Of a stretch of 64,000 bases of DNA, positions 1-6,506 are shown piece by piece. The DNA lies in assembly GCF_030546745.1 (NCBI RefSeq), contig NZ_JAUOPD010000002.1:1-64000 (forward strand). The letters run 5' to 3'. This DNA comes from Thalassotalea sp. 1_MG-2023. Lineage in GTDB: Bacteria > Pseudomonadota > Gammaproteobacteria > Enterobacterales > Alteromonadaceae. The position numbers were made by a program, and so were the translations under genes. Below the pieces are notes generated by a model. That model did no database searches, had not been told where the DNA came from, and saw nothing but the letters and a program-made list of their open reading frames with translations. Each line of letters starts with the position of its first letter. Position 1 is the first letter of the stretch.

Positions 1-111
1 TAAATGTTTTAGGTATGTTTGATAGAAAGTCACGTACTGTGCCTTGAATTAGAATAACGATAGATATCAGAATTCCAAGATTGTGTTTACGTAAGTAAAC
101 GAAAAAGTTTA
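1..111 (+). other. rRNA operon spacer upstream of 5S
   Basis: AT-rich stretch directly before the 5S gene. It should be the 23S-5S internal spacer of an rRNA operon whose 16S and 23S genes lie left of the window. No 23S 3' end, tRNA or reading frame is recognisable here. Confidence 0.6.
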
Positions 112-231
112 TGCTTGATGACAATAGCATTGTAGAACCACCTGACCCCATGCCGAACTCAGTAGTGAAATGCAATAGCGCCGATGGTAGTGTGGGAGTT
201 CCCATGTGAGAGTAGGACATCATCAAGCTTC
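112..231 (+). rRNA. rrf: 5S ribosomal RNA
   Basis: The 120-base segment contains the conserved 5S core, including the stretch beginning at ACCTGACCCCATGCCGAAC and the later GCGCCGATGGTAGTGTGG and GAGAGTAGGACATCATCAAG blocks. The 5' end GCTTGATGA and the 3' end TCATCAAGC pair as the terminal helix I. The length matches the gammaproteobacterial norm of about 120 nt. It is followed at once by a strong intrinsic terminator, so it is the last gene of the operon. Exact ends are estimated from the terminal helix. Confidence 0.95.
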
Positions 232-395
232 TATTTAGAGAAACCCGTAGCGAAAGCTGCGGGTTTTTTGCATTTGGGATAAAAATATTAAGTCAGGATA
301 AATATCCTTGAAACTATGGGCAAATACCCAGGCCGTAAGCCCAATAGTCAATGCAATAGCGCCGATGGTAGTGTGACTCATGTGATAAGTAACGC
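223..395 (+). repeat. rRNA tail repeat, unit 1
   Basis: This unit covers the 5S 3' edge, the terminator and about 125 further bases. It recurs at 551-722 with a constant offset of 328 bases through the first 130 positions, then small differences. It contains an inverted repeat (arms 313-321 and 339-348) that can form a stem of about 9 bp, and this is preserved in unit 2. The unit appears to arise from tandem duplication of the rRNA operon tail. Confidence 0.85.
242..270 (+). terminator. rRNA operon terminator, copy 1
   Basis: The stem arms ACCCGTAGC and GCTGCGGGT enclose a GAAA tetraloop and are followed by a run of six T. This is a canonical rho-independent terminator placed 12 bases after the 5S gene. 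Confidence 0.9.
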
Positions 396-425
396 CCATA
401 TGAGAGTAGGACATCATCAAGCTTT
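347..425 (+). pseudogene. 5S rRNA fragment (degenerate duplicate)
   Basis: Two blocks of the real 5S gene reappear here. ATGCAATAGCGCCGATGGTAG matches the gene at an offset of 181, and GAGAGTAGGACATCATCAAG matches at an offset of 194, with an extra 13 bases between them. The 5' half of 5S, including the ACCTGACCCCATGCC core, is missing. The fragment therefore cannot form a functional 5S RNA. It is best read as a relic of a duplicated 5S gene. Confidence 0.8.
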
Positions 426-550
426 TTTTTATGGACAAAATACATGGAGTACTCTCACGAGAGTAGGGTTGAAATGGTTAACAGACAAGATGAACCGTTT
501 CATGTTGGCCCATTTTAACCGAATGAGCTCTGCGAATTCGCGGGCCTGAA

Positions 551-722
551 TCAAACTTCTATTTAGAGAAACCCGTAGCCAAAGCTACGGGTTTTTTGCA
601 TTAGGGATGAAAATATTAAGTCAGGATAAATATCCTTGAAACTATGGGCAAATACCCAGGCCGTAAGCCCAATAGTCAATGCAATAGCGCGATGGTCGCG
701 TGGCTCTTGAGTTAAGAAACGC
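551..722 (+). repeat. rRNA tail repeat, unit 2
   Basis: Near-identical copy of unit 1 over the terminator and the hairpin-rich segment. It then continues into a more decayed 5S-like block (around 680-700), in which GCGCCGATGGTAGTG has become GCGCGATGGTCGCG. Similarity to unit 1 extends to an AACGC motif at 718-722. The higher divergence at its end suggests that it is not under selection as a 5S gene. Confidence 0.8.
570..598 (+). terminator. rRNA operon terminator, copy 2
   Basis: The stem arms ACCCGTAGC and GCTACGGGT are a perfect 9-bp match with a CAAA loop, followed by six T. Relative to copy 1 there are compensated and loop changes that keep the stem intact. It may still act as a back-up terminator. 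Confidence 0.85.
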
Positions 723-754
723 TATTATCCACCAAGTGCAAAATGCCAAATCAT

Positions 755-812
755 GAGCCTGAGTCAGGCTTCTATTAAAAGAAACCCATCGCGAAAGCTA
801 CGGGTTTTTTGC
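755..812 (+). repeat. rRNA tail repeat, unit 3, with partly decayed terminator
   Basis: A third, shorter copy begins with a GAGCCTGA-like flank also seen before unit 2. It carries CTTCTATT followed by the terminator arms ACCCATCGC and GCTACGGGT, with a GAAA loop and a T run. The left arm has mismatches, so the stem is weaker. It lies immediately before rluF and may shield it from rRNA operon read-through. Confidence 0.75.
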
Positions 813-856
813 GTTTTGAGATACAATTAACGATAAACTCATTTCATGGAAAAACA

Positions 857-1711
857 GTGACTGTAATAGGAAAGCGACTTAATAAATACATTAGCGAATC
901 TGGTTATTGTTCTCGTAGAGAAGCTGACAAATTGATTGAAGCAAATAGAGTAACAATCAACGGAAAGGTTCCAGAGTTGGGGACAAAAGTATTACCCGAC
1001 GATGAGGTTAAAGTGGATGGAAAACGTGTTGGTTCGATGCCGTCAAATAAATCAGATCGTGTGTACATTGCTTATAACAAGCCGGTAGGGATCACTTGTA
1101 CTACTGAGCGACATGTTAGAGGAAATATTATTGATGCTATCGGTCATCGTGAACGCATCTTTCCAATAGGGCGCTTAGATAAGCCATCTGAGGGGCTTAT
1201 TTTCCTAACAAGCGATGGGGATATCGTTAATAAGATTCTACGCGCTGAAAACGCTCATGATAAAGAATATGTTGTAACAGTTGATACGCCAATCAGTGAA
1301 CGCTTTATTGAAAGAATGTCACGAGGTGTGCCGATTTTAGGGACGATAACTAAACCTTGTAAAGTCACACCACAAAGTAAATTTGTCTTCAAAATTATAT
1401 TAACACAAGGACTTAACAGACAAATTCGTCGTATGTGTGAGTATTTAGGTTACGAAGTAACGAAGTTAAGACGAAATCGAATAATGAGCGTCAAACTTGG
1501 TCATTTGAAGCCAGGGCAGTGGCGAAATTTAACTAAAGAAGAAATGGCAACGATCAATAACGCGTTAAAAGGATCGACTAAAACAGCAGGTAATACAGAT
1601 TCATGTACGGTTACACATAAACAAAAAACTCAAGAAAAAATCACTGTTAATGTTAAACCTAAACCAGCAAAGAAAAGTACTTTGTCATTAAAAACAAAAA
1701 AGGAGCGTTAA
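857..1711 (+). CDS. rluF: 23S rRNA pseudouridine synthase RluF
   Basis: Isomerises a uridine of 23S rRNA to pseudouridine (position 2604 and, secondarily, 2605 in the E. coli enzyme) in the cytoplasm. The N terminus is an S4 RNA-binding domain ([18 protein letters not shown]). The catalytic motif [10 protein letters not shown] follows, with the presumed nucleophile Asp108, one residue off the E. coli Asp107. A basic Lys-rich tail follows from about residue 250. The GTG start was preferred because GGA lies six bases upstream and because the longer frame would begin with TTG inside the preceding terminator. The length of 284 aa is close to the family's roughly 290. RluF is well supported; RluB/RluE are less likely. 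Confidence 0.88.
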   Translation: MTVIGKRLNKYISESGYCSRREADKLIEANRVTINGKVPELGTKVLPDDEVKVDGKRVGSMPSNKSDRVYIAYNKPVGITCTTERHVRGNIIDAIGHRERIFPIGRLDKPSEGLIFLTSDGDIVNKILRAENAHDKEYVVTVDTPISERFIERMSRGVPILGTITKPCKVTPQSKFVFKIILTQGLNRQIRRMCEYLGYEVTKLRRNRIMSVKLGHLKPGQWRNLTKEEMATINNALKGSTKTAGNTDSCTVTHKQKTQEKITVNVKPKPAKKSTLSLKTKKER

Positions 1712-1720
1712 TCGCTCCTT
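1690..1720 (-). terminator. terminator of the SUMF1-type gene, inside the rluF 3' end
   Basis: A perfect 8-bp inverted repeat (AAGGAGCG and CGCTCCTT) overlaps the rluF stop codon. Read on the minus strand it is followed by TTTTTTGTTTTT, so it is a good rho-independent terminator for the gene at 1749-3632. On the plus strand no T run follows. Confidence 0.75.
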
Positions 1721-1748
1721 CATATAAGTTCAGTAAAGTTGTCTATAA

Positions 1749-3632
1749 TTAATTTTCACGAAGTACTCTAAAGCCAACATAGTTCGAACGAAAGCCGGGT
1801 GCTAATTCTAATCTAACAGACGTTCTTGCAAGTTTAGGGGCAAAATTCCACGAGCCACCTCGAGCAACTACTTTTTCACCATTAGTAAGTTCCCATACAT
1901 TGCCTACGGTATCGTAAAGGCCGAGTCTATTCGGTCTAAATGATTTTATCGGTGATGTGCTTACATTAGACCATTTACTGCCACAATACGCGCAATTTGC
2001 ACGCCCATTACCAATGTCACTACCCCACCAGTAGTTATCAACGCTACCAGCGCGTGCTACGTATTCCCATTCTTTTTCAGTAGGTAAGCGATAGGTACGA
2101 TCGGTTTGTTTAGTTAACCATGCTAAATAGGCTTTCGCATCGTTGTCGCTAACGCAAACAACAGGATGTTCATCATCTTGCTTGAAGCCCGGATTACGCC
2201 AATTTAACACGCTGTTATATGCAGGTTTCCCATCGATAAAAGCGGCACAACCATTTTCACTTTCAGCTTCGGTAACATAATTAGTCGCTTTTACAAACCG
2301 CTTGAAATCACCAACTGTAATCTGATGTTGTGCAATTGCGAAGGAACGTAATATTTCTTCACCTCTTGCTGGTTTTTCATTACTTAAGCCTGCACCTTTT
2401 AAATCACCCATTTGAAAGCGTCCAGCTGGAACACCAATAAGCTCAGGACCTAACTCATCTCCAGGTAAAATATCTTGAACAGGCTCGCCATTAGCAAAAT
2501 TTATAGCCGATTTTACAAGTTCCGCTTTTACTGTTTTGTTTTTGTTTAAACGTACTTGTTCTTGGTGGTCCATATAGCCTGGTTTAGTGATCACTATGTC
2601 ATGTAAACCAGCTGAAAGCATGACCGATAACTTTGTTGAACCATAGCTTACACCGTCAATAAACACTTCATCGTCATATTGATCAGAGCGAATAGTGAGC
2701 TCGTACATTACGCCCTCATCATTGAGCGTAATGGTGTTACCTGCATCTACATTAACAGGGGCTATTTGTGCATGCTCTTTATCATAAGTGCAGTAACGTG
2801 TAGATAAGTCAAGTAATTTGCATGCTTCAGCATTAGGCAATGAACCTTGCAGCTCTACTGTAACTGTTGTTGAATAATTACCTTGACCACTAAATTCACC
2901 TGATTCTACTTTATGGTTTATTAAACGAACTTGAGCTGCGGAATTGTCTTTATTTTGACTAATTTTATTTGATTCAGTTGCACCAGCAAATAAACCGTCT
3001 ACAAACTGTTTTGAGGCTTTTTGTTTTGCTAATTGATTGCTACGAGTAATACATTGTTTTAATGTTTCTTGCGCATCACAAGCGACAGATTGTGATGTTT
3101 GAATTTGGTCTTGCTTATCAAACTCTTTTTGTAGACGCTTAACACGTGAAATTCTAATTTCTTCTACTAATGCTTCACGAGCATTTGCTAATGTAAATCG
3201 TTGCAAGTTTGCATCAGCGAGTTGCTTCCTTAAGCTTGTAATTGAAGAAACAGTGCTTTTAATGTCATCTTTATTTTGTTTCTGATTCTGAATGGCTTGA
3301 CGATAGGCTGATTGGGCTTGTGCTATATCTTGCTCAGGATTATCAACGAGAGCTTCGTATTGCTCGTTCATATTTAATAATGCTAAAGCACGTGCTTTCT
3401 TTAGTTCGTCTCCCCTACTTCGAAGTAGGGCTAATTTTTCTGTTTCTGCATTAAACTGTTCATTCAACGAGTTTAATGTATTAATGAAAGCAGAATATTC
3501 AGCTTCTTTGTCACTCAATTGAAGTTCTAAACTTTCTACCGAGTTGTAGCCCGAAGACACTGATTCAAAAGCTAATGTCTGTGAGCCAACTGAAATACAG
3601 CCAACCGTTAGTGCGAGTAAAGCCAAGCGCAT
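1749..3632 (-). CDS. secreted SUMF1/formylglycine-generating-enzyme-like protein with PEGA domain
   Basis: A protein of 627 aa. A signal peptide (MRLALLALTVGCISVGSQ) is followed by about 200 residues of predicted coiled coil (Gln/Leu/Lys/Ala-rich). Next comes a PEGA-type beta domain around DDEVFIDGVSYGSTKLSV, then a C-terminal SUMF1 module with PAGRFQMGD, RLPTEKEWEYVARAG, GNVWELTNG and ARGGSW. The start at 3632 has CAGGAAAA nine bases upstream, and the longer frame lacks a signal peptide at its N terminus. In this family the module often acts as a binding or scaffold fold rather than as an enzyme. It probably acts in the periplasm. No functional partner is adjacent. Confidence 0.75.
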   Translation of the reverse strand: MRLALLALTVGCISVGSQTLAFESVSSGYNSVESLELQLSDKEAEYSAFINTLNSLNEQFNAETEKLALLRSRGDELKKARALALLNMNEQYEALVDNPEQDIAQAQSAYRQAIQNQKQNKDDIKSTVSSITSLRKQLADANLQRFTLANAREALVEEIRISRVKRLQKEFDKQDQIQTSQSVACDAQETLKQCITRSNQLAKQKASKQFVDGLFAGATESNKISQNKDNSAAQVRLINHKVESGEFSGQGNYSTTVTVELQGSLPNAEACKLLDLSTRYCTYDKEHAQIAPVNVDAGNTITLNDEGVMYELTIRSDQYDDEVFIDGVSYGSTKLSVMLSAGLHDIVITKPGYMDHQEQVRLNKNKTVKAELVKSAINFANGEPVQDILPGDELGPELIGVPAGRFQMGDLKGAGLSNEKPARGEEILRSFAIAQHQITVGDFKRFVKATNYVTEAESENGCAAFIDGKPAYNSVLNWRNPGFKQDDEHPVVCVSDNDAKAYLAWLTKQTDRTYRLPTEKEWEYVARAGSVDNYWWGSDIGNGRANCAYCGSKWSNVSTSPIKSFRPNRLGLYDTVGNVWELTNGEKVVARGGSWNFAPKLARTSVRLELAPGFRSNYVGFRVLREN

Positions 3633-4003
3633 GTTTATTTTTCCTGAACGATTTCGAATGTTAAGCCATAAATTAATCATGTAATAAAACATTTTTAACT
3701 TACGGAATTACTTCAATTTAATCATTGATATAATTCTAATAGTTTCAATCATATTTGTTAAGAACTCAAAGCGCAAGTGCTAATAATTGAAACGCTTGAT
3801 TTGTAGGTTAGCATAAATGAGAAAGTTTTAAATGCGTGAAATACAGTTAACAATGGCGTTACATTATCAATTGTTGTGAATCTATCAGCAAAAGTATTTT
3901 TATTAACGCGTTGGTGTTCTAACTAATATTTTGAAGTAAGATTAAAAATAGATAAGCTGTTACTGTATTTAATAATAGTTTTTAGGTGTAAAAGGGCTTC
4001 TCA
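3633..4003. other. intergenic region between divergent genes
   Basis: AT-rich spacer between two divergent genes, presumed to hold both promoters. I see no clear hairpin, repeat or small reading frame. No convincing -35/-10 pair could be fixed. Confidence 0.5.
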
Positions 4004-4612
4004 ATGTATGTACCGTCACGAATGCAATTTCCTGCTCCGTCTTTAATTGACAACTTTCTGCATAAATATAGTTTTGTCACGTTAGTTTCTCCTTCATTAC
4101 AAGCAACGCGATTACCCCTTTATTATGATCAAGAAAAGCAGCGATTGATTGGCCACTTTTCGCGTGCGAACCCACATTGGAAAGAAGTAGCACAAGGACC
4201 GTGCTTAGCAATTTTTGATGGACCACATGAATACATATCACCTACTTGGTACAACAAACCTCCCAATGTACCAACGTGGAACTATGCGAGTGTGCATGTT
4301 AAAGGCAAAGTAACATTGCTTGATGATGTAAACACCGTAATAGCGTTGGATAAATTGATGGAAAAGTACGAACCTTCATTACTGGAAGAACGCGATGTGG
4401 TGACGCCTGAATACCAAGAAAAGCTTTTAAAAGGCATTGTTGGTTTTTCTATGACAATTGATCACATTGATGCTAAAGCCAAACTAGGCCAGCATAGAAG
4501 TGACGAGGATCAAAAAGGAGTCACTAACGGCCTTTCAGAAACTGGCACATTAGATAGCCAAGCATTACTTGCCTTGATGATTCAATGGCAAGTAGGGTTA
4601 GGTACTGCATAA
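4004..4612 (+). CDS. PaiB-like FMN-binding split-barrel protein
   Basis: A protein of 202 aa with the hallmarks of the PaiB family. These are the N-terminal MYVPSRM/F segment, a split-barrel core with IGHFSRANPHWKE, and the family signature SPTWYNKPPNVPTWNYASVHVKG spread over residues 80-103. A C-terminal SMTIDHIDAKAKLGQHRS block resembles the KLSQNRS-like end of PaiB. Family members bind FMN and were first described as negative regulators in Bacillus; the role in gammaproteobacteria is uncertain. The gene stands alone and ends two bases before the converging synthase-like gene. Confidence 0.8.
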   Translation: MYVPSRMQFPAPSLIDNFLHKYSFVTLVSPSLQATRLPLYYDQEKQRLIGHFSRANPHWKEVAQGPCLAIFDGPHEYISPTWYNKPPNVPTWNYASVHVKGKVTLLDDVNTVIALDKLMEKYEPSLLEERDVVTPEYQEKLLKGIVGFSMTIDHIDAKAKLGQHRSDEDQKGVTNGLSETGTLDSQALLALMIQWQVGLGTA

Positions 4613-4613
4613 C

Positions 4614-5504
4614 TTAATAATTGAGTAAATTAGCAGGAGAGAACTGGTCAGTTAGTATTTTTGTGTCACCTGGCCAATCTTTATCATCGGCTGTTGATGT
4701 GATGTAAGTTGTGATATCGATGATGTCGACATCAAATGGCTTGAGCTGTTGTCGAAGTGCTTTTGCTCTGGTCGCGAGTGTAGATCCGTTCGGTAACTCC
4801 ATTTTCGTTGTTAGGATAATTCGGTTACTGTTGTTTCGATTACGAACATTAAAAAAATCTCCAAATACAGCATGATAGGTTGCAGATTCATGTTCATACA
4901 ATTTACTTATCGAAAAGGTATTTGCAGCTAATACACCCTTAGGTGACAGTAATTTTTTTGTTTCTTCAAGAAACTCTTTGGTTAATAAATGCTCTGGTAT
5001 GTAATCTCCATTAAAAGCGTCTAATATAATCCAGTCATACTGTTCTTTTTTAAGGCCTGCGCGTTTGATGAAAATACGCCCATCTTGCACCTTTGAGGTG
5101 ACATGTTCATTTTCGTAAAAGTCAAAGTACTCGCGTGCGACTTTAATAACTGCCGGATCTATTTCAACATTTTTTATTCGAGCATCAGGATACAATTGAT
5201 GTAATATATTAGACATTGTTCCGCCACCAAGACCTATAATAAGCACACTTTTCGGCGAATCTTCTAACATAAGTAAACTAGAAAATAGTAATTTAGTATA
5301 ATTAAAAACTAATTTATTAGGTTCACTTTTATAAAGGCAACTTTGATTAGTTTTACTGGTTTTTACATTAAACTTTAAACAACGCAAATCATAATTATCT
5401 TCGACTAGGATATTTCGATATAACGAACGTTCCTGGTGCACAACTTCAGCCTTGGTGTGCTCACTTATAATGAATAGAAACAAGATATAAATTAAATTAC
5501 GCAT
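4614..5504 (-). CDS. spermidine synthase-like methyltransferase-fold protein
   Basis: A protein of 296 aa with an N-terminal signal or anchor segment (MRNLIYILFLFII) and a SpeE-type Rossmann fold. VLIIGLGGGTMSN is the nucleotide-binding glycine loop, NVEIDPAV follows, and DWIILDAFNGDYIPEHLL is the active-site region. The ATG at 5504 overlaps the upstream stop by eight bases and has AGGAAAG upstream, so it was preferred over a longer frame. Together with the upstream membrane gene it forms a split version of the fused MFS/spermidine synthase family. The substrate is unknown; being extracytoplasmic or membrane-attached, it is unlikely to be the housekeeping SpeE. Confidence 0.72.
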   Translation of the reverse strand: MRNLIYILFLFIISEHTKAEVVHQERSLYRNILVEDNYDLRCLKFNVKTSKTNQSCLYKSEPNKLVFNYTKLLFSSLLMLEDSPKSVLIIGLGGGTMSNILHQLYPDARIKNVEIDPAVIKVAREYFDFYENEHVTSKVQDGRIFIKRAGLKKEQYDWIILDAFNGDYIPEHLLTKEFLEETKKLLSPKGVLAANTFSISKLYEHESATYHAVFGDFFNVRNRNNSNRIILTTKMELPNGSTLATRAKALRQQLKPFDVDIIDITTYITSTADDKDWPGDTKILTDQFSPANLLNY

Positions 5505-6120
5505 GACGAGATCTTTCCTGAAAATAAAAAGTAATAGCAAGTAAACCCAGCAAAACCAGTAAAGAGCTATAGGCAAAAATTATATTGTTTACTTCAAACC
5601 ATAGAACAAAATAGAACGACGTCATAATAGTACCAAGAGCGCTGCCTAGGGTTGATACAAAATAAAGCACACCTGCGACTTGCCCACTACGTTCTTTATC
5701 AATTACTAATAAACGTACAGAATATGGCGATATCATGCCCAAAATAACGGTTGGTATAAAAAACAATGCCATTGAGGCCAATAATGAACCATAGCGAGTG
5801 TCTTCTATATTTATAAAAATACCTTCCATAATATTTGGTGCCCATAAAGCAATTGGCAGCACGGTGATCCCTGCTGTCAAAAAAATTATGCCGTAGCGCT
5901 TTAACGATGCATTACGTGTAGATAGTTTCCCCCCGAGTAAATAACCTAAGCTTAAACTCAACATAAAAACGGTAATAATACTACCCCAAATATGCACACT
6001 ACTACCAAAATATGGGGCAAGAATTCTACCACCTAAGAGCTCAATGCCCATGATGGAAAAGCCTGAAGAAAAGGCAAGTGCGTATACTAACGGGTTATGA
6101 AATTTTGAAGATACAGCCAT
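5497..6120 (-). CDS. membrane domain of a split fused MFS/spermidine synthase-like protein
   Basis: A protein of 207 aa with about six hydrophobic helices. It carries the signature of the N-terminal half of fused spermidine synthases (MGIELLGGRILAPYFGSS) and the motif SPYSVRLL. In most relatives this part is continuous with the methyltransferase-like domain. Here the stop codon lies inside an ATGCGTAA overlap with the next gene, implying translational coupling. The ATG is preceded by only a weak ribosome-binding site. Function is inferred from the family: membrane-bound polyamine-like or unknown transfer chemistry. Confidence 0.7.
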   Translation of the reverse strand: MAVSSKFHNPLVYALAFSSGFSIMGIELLGGRILAPYFGSSVHIWGSIITVFMLSLSLGYLLGGKLSTRNASLKRYGIIFLTAGITVLPIALWAPNIMEGIFINIEDTRYGSLLASMALFFIPTVILGMISPYSVRLLVIDKERSGQVAGVLYFVSTLGSALGTIMTSFYFVLWFEVNNIIFAYSSLLVLLGLLAITFYFQERSRHA

Positions 6121-6245
6121 GTGAAGTTATTGCGTTTATGTTATTAGATCGAAAAGACTACCGTAAGTTAGCAAAGAATGCACATGAAGTATAAAAGATA
6201 ATAGTAACTGCTTTGATTAAGACTCAACAAAGCAGTTACATAACC

Positions 6246-6443
6246 TTATTTAATTTTCTTTTTTATATATTCTTTGTTTATTCTAACTGTATCTCGGCCT
6301 TTTTTGTTACTCTGTGTATAGTTGTCGGTCAGTTTTTTTTCATAACTAGCAGGCTTCACAGTGTTTGATAAATCTATACTGTTATTTATATCTATATTTT
6401 GTGGATTTAAAATTAAACTACATATTAGTTCCATTAAAAGCAT
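6246..6443 (-). CDS. small hypothetical protein, 65 aa
   Basis: I do not recognise this protein. It has a short hydrophobic start (MLLMELICSLIL) followed by a polar, lysine-rich tail ending KEYIKKKIK. A strong ribosome-binding site (AAGGAAG, about six bases before ATG) is the main support for it being real. It lies 63 bases downstream of the CadC-like regulator on the same strand and may be co-transcribed. Very AT-rich composition keeps confidence low. Confidence 0.4.
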   Translation of the reverse strand: MLLMELICSLILNPQNIDINNSIDLSNTVKPASYEKKLTDNYTQSNKKGRDTVRINKEYIKKKIK

Positions 6444-6506
6444 TGTTCTTCCTTAATAATTCATTGTTAAAATCAATAATTAGAATATGAATAAAAAAGT
6501 GAACTG

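Noticed and set aside
316-549. Plus-strand reading frame of 77 codons after the 5S gene
   Set aside because: It runs through the duplicated 5S fragment and has no plausible ribosome-binding site or protein-like composition.
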